Source: Xylogone sp. PMI_703
Lineage: Eukaryota > Ascomycota > Leotiomycetes
Assembly: GCA_021399445.1 (NCBI GenBank)
Contig: JAJTUQ010000008.1
Span: 868,001 to 932,000, forward strand
DNA length: 64,000 nucleotides
Reading direction: 5' to 3'
Shown here: in pieces, positions 45,266 to 56,630 of the stretch
Position numbering within the stretch: the stretch's first letter is position 1
Layout: each line of letters begins with the position of its first letter
Translations under genes and position numbers: made by a program
The notes under the pieces: generated by a model
Databases searched by the model: none
What the model saw: the letters and a program-made list of their open reading frames with translations, nothing else
Told to the model about the DNA's origin: nothing

Positions 45266-46519
45266 TCATGTGCCCAGCATCCTTTCCTGCTCTGTTAAAA
45301 TACTTCTCCATGTAAAGTAATAACGCTTTAGATGTAGCAGAACTTTACCACCAGGTTCGGAGAAGCCTAAGTCAGTCATACGCTTCTCATCCCACAAAGC
45401 AAATCCAAACTTCCGATATGGGTCAAACGGTATACCAGAGAGCGGCGAATCAAGGTAATTAACTGCCGCAGCTCTTTGAAACAGAAACGACATTGGTGGG
45501 AAGTCGAGGTATTCCAGTCCTTGGTGAAAATGAGCTTCTTTGCTCTTCGTAGGAGAAGGTTGCAAATCGCAAACTAAGTTAAACCCGTTTTTTCTGATCA
45601 CTGTCGGTAATTGATAAGTGTTTTGAGAACACGCTTCTTTTTTGATGTCTTGTATAAATTCATAGACAGTCAAAATCTGTTGGCTTTCAAATTGCTCGAT
45701 TGTGTAAAAGTCAGGAAAGCTTAACGATGCCAAGTTGTCTAGGTCGTCTTTTGGCCAGTTTAAGATTTGAGTCTCGCGTGCAATGTTAAGCTCGAAAAAC
45801 AACTGGATTCGCCATAACGCTTTAACAACTCTTTGTTCCTCAACCCACGAAGGTGGGCCGGTGCTGCGAGGTTGATATTGACGACTTTTGACGTTATTGT
45901 TGTCTTGGACATTTTCATTATGAGGAGCAGATATATCGAGAGAAGATGGCGACATAGCTAATGAAGCTTGAATGTAATGGTCAATACATCTATGTGCTAG
46001 AACGTGAATCTCGTGTGCCAGGGAAACAAGAGAGCGGAGCGACTTTGAGTCGATGAGTTTATTCAAACTCGACGGGGCTTTAACGTTGGAGGTTATATTC
46101 CTAGCCATTGAAACTTGGTTTCTGGGCCTTGAAATACGATTTCTAGCTGTTGAAACGTGGTTTCCAACCCTTGAGGCGTAGTCGGTGCTCGTAGAAGCGA
46201 TATGCCTGGCTTCTTTTAACGTCGGCCAAGATAAGGCTCGAGCGTGCGCCACGGCACGTATTAATTCCTGCATTCGACCCATAATCGTGACAGCTATCAC
46301 AGCGTCGACTATTTCAACTGCGCTTTCGTCGAACAAAACAGACACGGCTGAAGAAGCATTGATTATGCTCCACAGGGACGAAAAATCAGGAACGAGTTTG
46401 ATGAGCTTCAATAGAATCTCGGCAGGTAGCTGGCTGAAGGGGTCCAACAGATTGGACATAGATGAAGTCGACATTGCGATGTTCGGGAGCCAAACTGTAA
46501 AGGATACTGAATTAAGCAT
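45266..46519 (-). CDS. F-box-like protein (417 aa)
   Basis: Intact single-exon ORF from ATG at 46519. Near the N-terminus, DPFSQLPAEILLKLIKLVPD FSSLWSIINASSAVSVLF fits the fungal F-box/F-box-like fold, which recruits targets to SCF ubiquitin ligases. A repeated TARNRISRPRNQVSMARN element lies around residues 125-145. The C-terminal part (YLDSPLSGIPFDPYRKFGFA LWDEKRMTDLGF) is typical of fungal F-box proteins of this class, where the protein ends with a helical substrate-side region. No frame damage seen. Confidence 0.8.
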   Translation of the reverse strand: MLNSVSFTVWLPNIAMSTSSMSNLLDPFSQLPAEILLKLIKLVPDFSSLWSIINASSAVSVLFDESAVEIVDAVIAVTIMGRMQELIRAVAHARALSWPTLKEARHIASTSTDYASRVGNHVSTARNRISRPRNQVSMARNITSNVKAPSSLNKLIDSKSLRSLVSLAHEIHVLAHRCIDHYIQASLAMSPSSLDISAPHNENVQDNNNVKSRQYQPRSTGPPSWVEEQRVVKALWRIQLFFELNIARETQILNWPKDDLDNLASLSFPDFYTIEQFESQQILTVYEFIQDIKKEACSQNTYQLPTVIRKNGFNLVCDLQPSPTKSKEAHFHQGLEYLDFPPMSFLFQRAAAVNYLDSPLSGIPFDPYRKFGFALWDEKRMTDLGFSEPGGKVLLHLKRYYFTWRSILTEQERMLGT

Positions 46520-47413
46520 CTAAACCTAGCTCTGCCAATAGCCTTGAAAATGGAGCCGGAATATTATTAAGTGGAACCTCTGAGCCCTCTTGAGAAATAG
46601 AAGTCCATTTTCTATCCTCCCGCGGTGAATGCGAGCGGGAAAAAGAGAATCAGGAATTAGACACTGCTTGTGTAACGTTAAAGATAACTTGAGCAATAAA
46701 GCTGGTCTAGCATTCGGATGCAGCCTGCTATACCTTTTTTTGACTCTAATTTCTCTTGGGAGCTGAAAGAGATGGGACTGCGATCTCATTGCTAATCAAG
46801 GTACCATCTGTTGATGTCGTAAACGAAGGGAAGGGAAGGCCGCGAATTACTTTGCATCGTAGGTATATGACTCGAAGCTCGAGGTAATACTAACTTCTAG
46901 CTAGATTAGGCTCAATAGTCCCTAAATGTAGATGTGGAGGTGTTACCAATGTATAAGTGGTGCAGATAGCGGTAAATGCTGGCGAATGTGGTCGCGAAAT
47001 ATGTTGATATGGCTGGAGCTTGAGTTGCAGGTGGCGGTAGAGATGTAGATGCTGATGGAGAAGTTAGTGGATATGTTAATGATGATTATATTCGTTTACG
47101 CCTGGGAGAATCCCATAGGCAGTCTTGTCCTATCGCTCTCTTTCTCGCTCTTATCACTAGCACTGGTTCGCGCTGTCTCTGAGGAGGCCAGATAGCAAGA
47201 GCATCAGACAGTCACCTCATATATTGTAGAGAATCGATTACTTGAGGAGGAGATTGATATTTACAGAAAGAAATGGAACGAGACAAATTATGGTTGTGAA
47301 TGAATTATTACGAGCTGTCATCGCTATCAAAACGAGTCTCTATAAGGTAGCTAAAAGGGTAGCCGTTGCAGAAAGGCACTGGCTAGCATTCTGGGGTATC
47401 TACAAGGAGTCCG
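46520..47413. other. Gene-poor stretch
   Basis: Contains a GATGTAGATG-like simple stretch (about 47035-47065) and a short plus frame (47242-47424) that I could not link to the thaumatin-like fragment. The expected N-terminal part of that protein was looked for here and not found. Confidence 0.45.
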
Positions 47414-47940
47414 ATGGACTTTGAAATCACTATCGGCAACAAGAGCGAGAATGAGCAGGGCCAGGAGATTCAAACAGCATGGTACGATATTAGCCTAGGT
47501 AAGTTGTAAGTCACTATGCTAGAGAGCTATGCTTGCAATTAACGTTGAAGCTAGTGGACGCGTATACTCTCGGAATCACAGCAACGCTACAGGACCCGGA
47601 CTGCAAAGCGGTCTCTTGCTCTGTCCCGCCATTCTTAGATTCTATTGGGGACGGCTACCTATGCCCCATAGATAATATAATATTAAGAAATAGCACTCCT
47701 GATCCTTTATGTGATTCCAATAGTAGTCAGATAATCGGATGTCTGTCGGATTGTTCTCTGTATGACAGCGATCAGGCTTGTTGTAGAGGTCAATTCAGTG
47801 ATCCCAAAATTTGTCCTCCCAGCAGCCAGTGGTTCAAGGCTGCGTGCCCACATGCATATAGCTATGCATATGATGAGAATGCGTCATTCACCTGCTCGCA
47901 GCCCGTGCAAGCCATTATAGATATAACTTTCAATTGTTAA
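47414..47940 (+). pseudogene. Thaumatin-like protein, 5'-truncated
   Basis: Exons 47414-47498 and 47555-47940 join in phase across a 56-nt intron (GTAAGT...CTAG). The product runs MDFEITIGNKSENEQGQEIQ ...WYDISLVDAYTLGITA, then the C-terminal thaumatin signature: CLSDCSLYDSDQACCRGQF, CPPSSQWFKAACPHAYSYAYD and SFTCSQP. Thaumatin-like proteins are secreted, disulphide-rich, and often bind or hydrolyse beta-glucan. The signal peptide and N-terminal third are missing, so this copy probably does not produce a secreted protein. Confidence 0.8.
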
Positions 47941-49701
47941 TTAGGTTCTAGGGCAGGGCGTTGTTGGGAAACGTAGTTACATTTAGAATTGTCAGAGATA
48001 TTGCGTGATGATTGCTGATGTAGGGAAGAGATTACATGCGGAGGATTGCTGTTAAGCAATTCCTAATGAGATTGTGCAAAATCATCCTTTTGCAACACAA
48101 TGCCAACAATTACATTGTATCTTAGCTTTTAACTTAAATATAGTAATATAGTTAATCTTATACTGCCTAATTATATTAGTACGTCAAAGATCTTTTCATT
48201 GCAATATGTACATGAATTAAAATGTTCTTAATATGAATAGGATTTTTTTTCTTTTGCTTTCTCTGAGCCCGCTTGAAGGCTCAAAAGTCTAGTTCGTCTT
48301 CTAAATTCTCAGGCTTTAAACTTTGGCTATTAGGGTAACATCCGGTGGCACTAAATACTAAAAAGGATCTTACAACTAGTTCAGATTTGCCTTATCCCTC
48401 AAAGATCATGATATTCTGGGGCCCCGTGTCTAGCCATCACTATTTAGATGATCGTATTGGCAAATCTAGCAATATCAAAGAGAGTGTGGATCAACAACCA
48501 GCCTAGCTGATGTGATATACAAGATGGAGCGAATGAGGCAAATGGAACGAATGGCTCTTGTAATCCCAATGGGGCCTACAACTATATTGCACGATGCGCT
48601 TCTGGTTCGACATATGAAGCAATATTAGAGATATCTTCTAGAGTTTCGAGGTTTGAAAGGTCGAGGATTAACATCGCGATTGAGCTGAGTATATAAAAAA
48701 AGTGAGTTAAGCAATAAAGACCTCGAATTTATAGATAATTTTTAACGCACCTCATTGCGCGATCATCATTGATTATATAGTATAGTCATCTAATCACCTC
48801 AGCTTCTGCCAGTGTTCTAGTCTCCCCTAGTTGGTGAACTGGGGGGTGATAGGAGAACTCATGGTAAAGTTTAGACCATATTTTACATTGTCGGAACTGG
48901 ATTTAGACGTAGCCTATCAGAAGTCATGCCAGGTTGCGGATTTACGGTCCCCCTAAATGCACTGAATATGTCCTTTGTGGTCTTTATGGTGATAGCACAT
49001 GTTGCCACCGTAATGATCACAGGTTCGTAACAGATATGGGGTATATGGCTTGTTAGGGTGTTCTTCAACGCTTTAGTCCATAACCAATGGTATAAGCTGC
49101 CCTGACAGCTGGCGAGCCCAGAATTGGCGGCTGGGTTATGCTGTAATGGGCCGGAATGCTCTGCGAATGGGTTCCCATTTGTTGCTCTGGTTTCTGACAG
49201 AGTAGATGAGTGCACCAGTAAGTTATCATACTCTAATATGCCGCTATCACTCTGAAACAGAGTCGTTCAGCGCAGAATAAAAATCTCAGCTATCCAACAA
49301 CGTTGGTACACATCTCCTCTTGCTCAGCTGCCTTACACACATCTCGTTTCAAGCACCCATCCAAAGCCGTTTCATGTCAGTCCCTAGACACGCCATTTGA
49401 TTTGTTAACAGTAGCTTGCATCGCGTGCATCGATCCCTGTAGTTCAGTTCCCCCGTATTTGAGGTTATACGGTATGAGTTGCCTCGATAGTAGTGGTCGA
49501 AATTCACCGGCTCATACTCCCTTATCAAAATTTGTAGGTTATTGTGGCGATCGACGGAGTTTAATGGTTGGATCGAACCTTCTTAATATCTGATATTATT
49601 GTAGTAAACATACATGTAAGAGAGATTTGCTTAGGGGCAGAACGGGCAGCGCAAAAACACGCTCCCTACTAGGCTACAGTCCGTGCAGAAACCTCTCGTT
49701 C
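47941..49701. other. Gene-poor stretch left of the palindrome
   Basis: About 1.7 kb, AT-rich at 48060-48300. Frames at 48883-49215 (minus) and 49303-49593 (plus) have no family resemblance. Confidence 0.4.
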
Positions 49702-50574
49702 GGGACACTGGCCCGTAAATCACTTCGCGGTGGCTGGCGAGATATGATTGGGGATGGGGAGCCCGGTCTGGAGGCAGAGGAGGCGTTCTAGTGTTCATAT
49801 GATGCGAACGAGCGACCTTTCTTAGCTCGAGACCAGGCTAAGTTGGCCGTACCTGACTTGATTGGCTATAGTGTCACGATGATTGAGACAAACAGTAATT
49901 TGGGAGTCCTTTTCGTACGTAGCGACTATGACTCAATAGTTGGCAGCTGTGGACCTGCAATGGCTGAAATCGCGCATGCTGACCGTGGGTGGTCTCCGTA
50001 AGTGGCCTCCGTGCGTGAATGGATAGCATTCTGTTTGAGGTTGTCGCCTAGTAAACCGCATGAGATCTCACCCACGATACTGCATACCAAGGACTAACGA
50101 AGTCTGAGAACCAACTAATCGTTAATTACGAGGTGAGATTGTGAAGCAGTCGTGCTTTCAATCTGGATGTATCTTCCCGATGGGTTCGTTAGTCCTCGGT
50201 ATGCAGTATTATGGGTGCGATTTCATGCGGTTTACTCGGCAACATCGATATGTCTCTTAATACTCGACGACCTCCAACAGAATACTATCCATTGTCACGC
50301 ACGGAGGCCACACCCGGTTAGTACGGGTGATTTTAGCCATAGCAGGCCCCTAGCAGTTAACTACTGAGTCATAGTTGAAAAGAGACTCGCATTTCATTAC
50401 TGCTTGTCTCAATTATCATGACACCATAGCCAATCAAGTCAAGTACGATCGATTTAGCTGGTCTCGAGCTAAGAAAGGCTGATCGTTCACATGGTATCAA
50501 CACTGGGACGCCTCTGTTGCCTCCAGCCACCGCGAGGTCGCGATCGAAGGGGTTGATTTACGGGCCGGTGTCCC
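49702..50574. repeat. 870-bp imperfect palindrome (inverted repeat with 84-nt loop)
   Basis: Left arm 49702-50101 and right arm 50186-50574 are inverted copies. Matching blocks include GGGACACTGGCCCGTAAATC at the outer ends, TTTCTTAGCTCGAGACCAG, GACTTGATTGGCTAT, GACTATGACTCA and GTAAACCGCATGA. The innermost block is TGCATACC(A/G)AGGACTAACGA. By eye the arms are about 80% identical, with many transitions and small indels. The left arm has a coding-like frame. Confidence 0.88.
49770..50101 (+). pseudogene. Coding-like remnant inside the left palindrome arm
   Basis: One plus frame reads GEPGLEAEEAF, a stop, then CSYDANERPFLARDQAKLAV PDLIGYSVTMIETNSNLGVL FVRSDYDSIVGSCGPAMAEI AHADRG, a TAA, and VASVREWIAFCLRLSPSKPH up to the loop. 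Only two stops in about 110 codons suggests a decayed gene. The right arm is a more damaged inverted copy. Family not recognised. Confidence 0.45.
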
Positions 50575-50667
50575 TATCTAACTATCCTCCGAGCTCCTCT
50601 ACGCCAGCCCGATTTAAATCTCGCACATACAGGGGAGGCCAGCTGGTCTGGGAAAGAACTAGTGGAA

Positions 50668-52739
50668 ATGGAACCTAATTCTGGAAGTTTAGGGCGTAGG
50701 AAAAGCTTAGAACCCTCAAATAGTCCCACCGAATCTACAACACCGACCGAGGATGAGTCAGTTCCAGGTGAAGCCGTGGAGACGAACTCGCAGGTTTCAG
50801 GTGACGTCCCTCATGAGCAGCAAGAGTATACACCGGATTCGGAAAATCAATCCGCCATGAGCCTCACACATCGTCCGAAGAAGCCCAAGAGGGTCTCTGC
50901 TCAAGGGCCACGGAGTCAGAATCGTGACCGAGTACTATCAAGCCTTACCGAACGAACTACAACCACAGTAAAGCCTCAACCTCCTGCTGCCGCCGCTACA
51001 CTTGAATTGCCCGTTACAAAAGCTAGTCTTAGTGAGCTTGACGTCAATAAGATTGTTCACAACCCGAAACTTAGACACGATATCAACTTTAATCCGGATC
51101 TTCATTTTCGACCAAATACGGACGGCGAAAAAGGAAAGCGGAAGTTTCAAAAGGCAAATGAGTTTTGGGACACTTTGGGCAATCAACTCAGAGAATATTT
51201 CACAAATAGAAAAGAATTTGAGCAGCAGCATGGAGCGACAGAATGGGCTCTTCCCGCAGCTTTGACTGCCATCCGTGGTATCCTAGAAACCTTAGTACCA
51301 GAGCGTGATCGTGCTTCTGTCGAAGAGACGTTCAATGTGGATTTACTTATGCAACAAATTTCCAAGGGAACCCCGGATCTTACAAGATTGGCCCAGTGGC
51401 TGTCAACACTGCTAAAAAAACATTGTGCTCCAATGAGGGATGACTGGGTTGATTTAATGGCTACCCAACTAAGTACTGGAGGATCTAATGCAGATATCAG
51501 CTTCATTATTGAAGGCATTAAAAGTTTATTGGGTATTCTAGAGGCTATGAAGCTGGTAAGTCAGTTCGAATCCCCATACGTGGTCACGTACTCATAGGTT
51601 GTTAGGATGTGGCAAATCACCAAATTCGATGCTTAAGGGAAATACTCATCGAGGACACCGTGATGTTCGAGCAGAAGTTCTTCGCGAAAAAAATCGTAGC
51701 CGGCAAGCTCGATGTTCAGAGAGCGCACCAGTGGTTCAAGAATGCAGTCAATCTCCTCGATTTGGACTCAGCGATTGACACAACTATGTCAAAACCGCAG
51801 TTATGGGCATTCTTCAAAGCATTAGTGAACTTTACATTACCCTCGAGGTCCTCAGAGCCGGTTCCCCATACATTCCTCTTTGATGAGGATCGAATTTTGA
51901 AACTCTGTTCCGATATGCTCGATGCAATCAATATGGAGATCTGTATGCAACTGTATCGCGATCTAAGGGCAGAGAGTAACAGGCGAAATGTATCAGTATC
52001 TGGGGAGTTTGTTGCACGACCGTCTACTCCTGTTTGGCAGGGGAATATTGACACTGATATTATGGATTCCGAGCCATCCAGCCCAGAGTCTTCGGTCTCA
52101 TCGTCACACTCAACAAGGGGTCTACCAAAGACAACTCATACTTCCTTTGCCGCTCCGCGCAAAGAGTCCAGCTTCGAATTAAGGAACTCACTCCTTGATA
52201 TCTTAGCCTCAGCACCACCGAATACAAACAAGTGGACTTCGCTGTCCTCAGACTTGGCTCTTCAAATCGTCCGTTCAACATCTGCTCCACTTAGTGAACT
52301 TCCTGCATTCGAGAATAGAGTGGGTTCTCATATTTCGAATGCATGCTCGCCAGTCTATTAGGAAGCCGAAAGGGCCATTCTCTCTCAGTTATACTCTCGC
52401 CTGAAAATGCTAGTGGAAGCATACATGCCTCTCAGCAATCTTCTTGTATCTGATGCAGCTACATCTCCTCGAAAAGCAAACGGGATTGTATCCCATATTC
52501 CCGTAGATGTTCCAGCGGACAAAGAGCCAATCATTGATATGGCTACACGAGTTGCTCACATTGGTGTTCTCCACTGGCGTGTCTGGGGACCGCTAGCCTA
52601 CATTGATGATCCAGAAGGTACTAGCGATATGGGTGATGATGAGGGCGAATCATCAGACCAAACCTCAAATCGACAATCGGCACATCTGTATGATGGGTTT
52701 GGGCCGCTTAGTAGTAGTTCAGTAAGTGCATACATATAG
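50668..52739 (+). pseudogene. sok1: SOK1/TCP11-family protein with one in-frame TAG
   Basis: Exons 50668-51555 and 51606-52361 join in phase (50-nt intron GTAAGT...TTAG). The frame remains open after the TAG at 52359-52361 to 52739. The protein begins MEPNSGSLGRRKSLEPSNSP with a Ser-rich region, then the TCP11 domain: KIVHNPKLRHDINFNPDLHF, LKKHCAPMRDDWVDLMATQL, LEAMKL|DVANHQIRCLREIL IEDTVMFEQKFF. Yeast SOK1 is a suppressor in the cAMP/PKA pathway and members occur across fungi. The TAG lies in a conserved stretch (NACSPVY-stop-EAERAIL). A 42-nt GTGGGT...ATTAG segment ending exactly at the TAG could be an optional intron that keeps frame, but it would remove conserved residues. Otherwise undamaged. 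Confidence 0.82.
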
Positions 52740-53108
52740 CAAGGTATTTAGGCCTATCAATCTACATTCTGTTCTGAGTGTGGGAATGCATCCGCTACGG
52801 GTAACCTATCAAGCTCGAAGCATAATCTCAAACGATGTGGTACTCCTTACATCACGCATCAAAGATGGTTTCTTTTGATGATACGCCAAGCAGTTGCATG
52901 ATACATTTTAAGTGAAGCAACGAGGCTGGCTGCAGGTCCTAGGGATTTGGATCCATGACTTAGCATTATCAGCCGACCAGTTCACTTTCTTCATGTTCTA
53001 TCCATTCATTATGATTTCAGCTATTGCATAGCGCCCTCTTTCCTTTACTGATACCCGGTCTTCTTTAGCGCATGCAGGTTATCGCGTTTTTGCTTTTTTT
53101 CATTCCCT
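52740..53108. other. Intergenic, no gene seen
   Basis: Three-prime side of the SOK1-like gene. No supported feature before the duplicated fragment. Confidence 0.45.
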
Positions 53109-53306
53109 CAAGCTGAGTTATGCAAAATCGGATCCAAAGCAGAAGCAATAATGGAACTAGCAACATCAGGCTTAGGACAGATGTATAATAGCCGAACCGA
53201 ACGGACCAACAGCAGTGGTCAAAATGAGGAGCTGCTATATAAGAAGCTTGAAGAACGTTGCAATGAGCTTGAGGAATCTTGCTAGGCTCAGAAGCTAGAG
53301 ATAACA
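53109..53306 (+). pseudogene. Partial second copy of the 36-kb coiled-coil gene
   Basis: Starting CAAGCTGAGTT, the sequence matches the reverse complement of about 36105-36305 almost base for base, encoding CKIGSKAEAIMELATSGLGQ MYNSRTERTNS and YKKLEERCNELEES. A small insertion (GTCAAAATGAGGAG) and a TAG (where the other copy has YRAQ) break it. It is an incomplete duplicate in the opposite orientation to the intact copy. Confidence 0.85.
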
Positions 53307-53328
53307 TTATATAGTCTTCTTTTTGACC

Positions 53329-53700
53329 TTACCTTCTAATACACGATCTAATTGAGCTGCAGTTATCCCGGGCTCCGCCCTGATAGTTCTGAAGATTAAC
53401 CTTTTGGTCATGGATATTCAATAAAGAAAATGCACCACTGACTGGCCTGGAGATACAGGAGACCTGGTTTTGAGCGTTGGCAAGCACAGAGCGTACAGTT
53501 GAATGATTGTAGCCCTGGCTATATGAAATCTTTGATAATTTACTCCAGATTGCCTTGCCCATACTATCTTGTTTCTAGAGCCTGGGGAGAGGAGCTCTGC
53601 TAGGGGTGGTCTAGGGGTTCCTGGTGGGCGCGCCATTAATTTAGAAAAGGGGGGGTCGGTGCGGAAGGAGGGGAAAATTTGCAAAAAGTTGGGTTTTTGC
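53329..53700 (-). pseudogene. Tc1/mariner-like transposase N-terminal fragment
   Basis: In two minus frames, LAELLSPGSRNKIVWARQSG followed by GKAIWSKLSKISYSQGYNHS TVRSVLANA resembles the HTH_Tc3-like N-terminus of fungal Tc1 transposases (LSPxxRxxIV... then STVRxxL). Frameshifted, with no catalytic region. Confidence 0.6.
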
Positions 53701-53991
53701 TTAGACTTGTGTCCACATACTATAGTTAACATCTGACCGTAAAACTTGCATAAAAACTCAACAGGTACAGTATATTGTTAGGGCCTATGGGCCGGAACAC
53801 ATATTCGAGCTACACTACAGTCTCTCACCATATCCCACAAATTAAACTTGAGCTTAACAATAAGATGACGTTTCTTGTTCTTGTATTTCCTGATACGTAA
53901 TTTTCTTTCATGTCTTTGACGTGGTATATTCCAGTTCAGATTCGTAATACGACTTCTCACCTTAGCGTTTTCCCCGCGGACGACGTTCTTG

Positions 53992-54753
53992 TCAAGGATA
54001 TATTTTTCTCTCTAGAAGAACTTTAGTATATTCTTCGATCAGAATTTCAGTCAAAGTTACCTCAACATTATCTTTCATTAATTTTGCCTTTCGCCGAACT
54101 TGTCGACTCTCTTCCTTCAAGAGTTGGTTAATGTGTTTTTCACACTCAGTCCAATCCATCCAACTCTCGGAAGATTCACTGGCCACCACGCCACCAGAAA
54201 GGAGATTGTGTACAACCCATTGTTCTGTCTTCTTTGCGCTGATCTCTGTAGAACAAAGATCATCATTTCCCAAGCAATTTTCTAAATCAAAATCTGATGT
54301 ACCATCTTCCATATCGAAGGGCTTGTTTGGCTCGTTCTCCCCCCAAATATACGCATTGCTGGAGGTAGATCTATCCCATGAATAGGTTGAAAATAGTCGA
54401 TCCGGCACAATGCTAGATTCGTCCACGTAGAAAGCCCAATTTTGTGACTGAATATCAGTCTGTGATATATCTATTGAGCTGCATGCAATTCCTTCCGAGC
54501 TCATAGACAGTCCGTCATATAGAGGTACGTCCAAGCAATAAGAACAGTGCTAATCAGGTTAGACATGCAAAAGTCAGTCAATTGAGCAACTTACTAGTAA
54601 CTCATTCCGGATACTTTCGAGGGCATCTGTCCCAGCAAACGTGTTTTCATCTCCCGTCGCAAAGGACGGAGTTGAGAGGATATTCTCTTCGTTGGCCGCA
54701 ATTTCAAAGTCGCAGAAGGGATTACTACAGCCATTTTCCAGGTCAATACTCAT
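53992..54753 (-). CDS. Acidic two-exon hypothetical protein (238 aa)
   Basis: Exon 1 54753-54595 starts MSIDLENGCSNPFCDFEIAA. Exon 2 54549-53992 follows a 45-nt intron (GTAAGT...CTAACC...GATTAG) in phase 0, joining NELL to HCSYCLDVPLYDGLS. The N-terminal two thirds are acidic (E/D/S-rich); the C-terminus is a charged helix (HINQLLKEESRQVRRKAKLM). Not recognised. The layout (acidic region plus basic helix) is compatible with a nuclear regulator, but that is a guess. A short minus frame upstream (54891-55097, MSESKLDPAQVACFPQLEYR) could be an extra 5' exon. Confidence 0.55.
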
Positions 54754-55444
54754 TTCTACTCGGTTCTGTGTTTCTTCTGTGTTACTGTAATATCTCAAGG
54801 TATATTGAGGTAGGCAAAATAGACAATTTATGTGCGTTGAAATAGAACATAAAGCTCATTCCACCTTCACCAACGGAACGCCAATCTCTATTAATACATC
54901 ATTTTGATATTTTGCCACCCATTTGCTTGAAGAGGGTGCGACGTCAACTCCGTTCTACTACCAAAATACACCATACCCATGGAATAGGAGGCACAGGGAA
55001 TGATACTAGCTACTACTGAATAGGTGCCTGGAATACTACGGTATTCCAACTGAGGGAAGCATGCTACCTGAGCTGGATCTAGTTTTGACTCGCTCATGGA
55101 GCGGACTTCTCCACCCCCTTGAAGCTGCTATTTTCAGAACTTAATAACATGGGTCGTACCGTAGTGCTCTAGCATTAGGCGTATTCTCAGACTTACCTAA
55201 TCAAGAACACAAAAGAAGGGGAATGACAATGAAAGAAATTACTAGGCGATGCAGTATACAGTATCGTGCATGTTCTTACATGCGATTTGAAGAGCTAATT
55301 TGAGGGGTTGGGGGAAGAATACCGCAAAAAAGAAAGTGCTGAATTCTTCGAAGTATGTTACTGTATTATAAAATCGATTAAACACAATATGTTTCCATAA
55401 TCAAAAACTTCCACTTATTATATCAATAGGGTTACTATATCTCC
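54754..55444. other. Upstream region of the acidic gene
   Basis: Holds the possible extra minus-strand ORF at 54891-55097; no other feature. Confidence 0.4.
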
Positions 55445-55555
55445 TGTATCACTTCGTAGTTTGTTAAGATACAGGAAACCCCTACGTTGTGGCACGACGG
55501 TTTTCCTCCCGTCTCATTGAGTTTCAGTTAATGCAATATCAAGCAGTCACCGACA
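55445..55555 (+). repeat. Copy B of the ~110-bp dispersed repeat
   Basis: TGTATCACTTCGTAGTTTGT through CGACGGTTTTCCTCCCG and GAGTTTCAGTTAATGCAA, matching copy A at 40760-40885 with scattered differences and a shorter middle. Confidence 0.75.
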
Positions 55556-56576
55556 TGGTGGTTCTCTTATCCCCTCCTGATCCACCCCAGCTTTTATTCC
55601 AGGTGATTCTAGAGGTAACTATAGCACTGATTGGATGACTCATAAACTGTTTTTGCATTAAGACTTCACCAATGTTACTTCATATACAACTTCAGATTTT
55701 GTAGTCTCTTAACTCCTCCTATCTCGCCCGGCCCCCTTCTCTTGTGTTACAAAAACGGGAATAGAAGTATAGCTGCGTATACGGTATTTCAAGCCGCTGC
55801 ATCCAAATTTTAACAAGATCCTCGTAGAATGGAGGAATTATAAATCTCGTTCGCATTCCTACTTTCTACCTGTAAGTCTGATACGATCAGCTGAATTAGC
55901 TGTCGAGATGTTATTAGTGAACCGATCACCATCCCCATTACCGAAAACGATAAAAAAAAGTGTACTGTAAGTTTTATATAATTTCCACCCTAGACAAGAC
56001 TTATTTTGATCACGCATTAGAATCAAAGAATTTGCATTCACCTAGATCCCTCTAAGTCGAATCTGCAATTGGGGGATAGAGATGTTCTCAGGTTGTGAGG
56101 ACAAAGTTGAGATTTTCCTTGGAGAATGCACGAAGAAGAAAAGAGGCATGCCATGCAAATCCAAAGTAAGGCGTGTTCTGGAATATGTGGTCCTAATACT
56201 TATTGCCGAATGTTTACTGATAATCCCACTCGGTCGATGCGCCCTCGGCGCACCTTCCCCACCTAACCCTAATACCAAATATTCAACTACAAAAACAATT
56301 ATATTGCGATATTAGGGCATTTATTCCTTCCATGCCCAATATTTCCACCCTCTGAAACGCAACAGATTAGTGCGCTAAACGTCAAAAGAAAGTCCGAATA
56401 ATCTCATTGACCTGTTTCCTCCCGACTACACTATCTAAAGGGAATTGAAAGAACCACGAAAATGGAGCAGCCAAATGCTAGAACCTGATGGTATGTACAC
56501 AACGCCAAGATTTATAGTGATATTCCCTAAACACATTCAAAGAGGGTTATTCGGATTAACATTTATCCGCGCGTAC
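55556..56576. other. Gene-poor stretch
   Basis: Short frames at 56042-56315 overlap on both strands and are not supported. The right end is the promoter of the secreted-protein gene. Confidence 0.45.
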
Positions 56577-56587
56577 GTATATAAAAG
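56577..56587 (+). promoter_or_regulatory. TATA box for the small secreted protein gene
   Basis: TATATAAAAGG about 45-50 bases before the ATG at 56631, an ideal TATA sequence and spacing. Confidence 0.65.
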
Positions 56588-56630
56588 GTCTGGAGGTAAG
56601 TTGTGCTTATCTCCTAAATAATCAGCTCAT

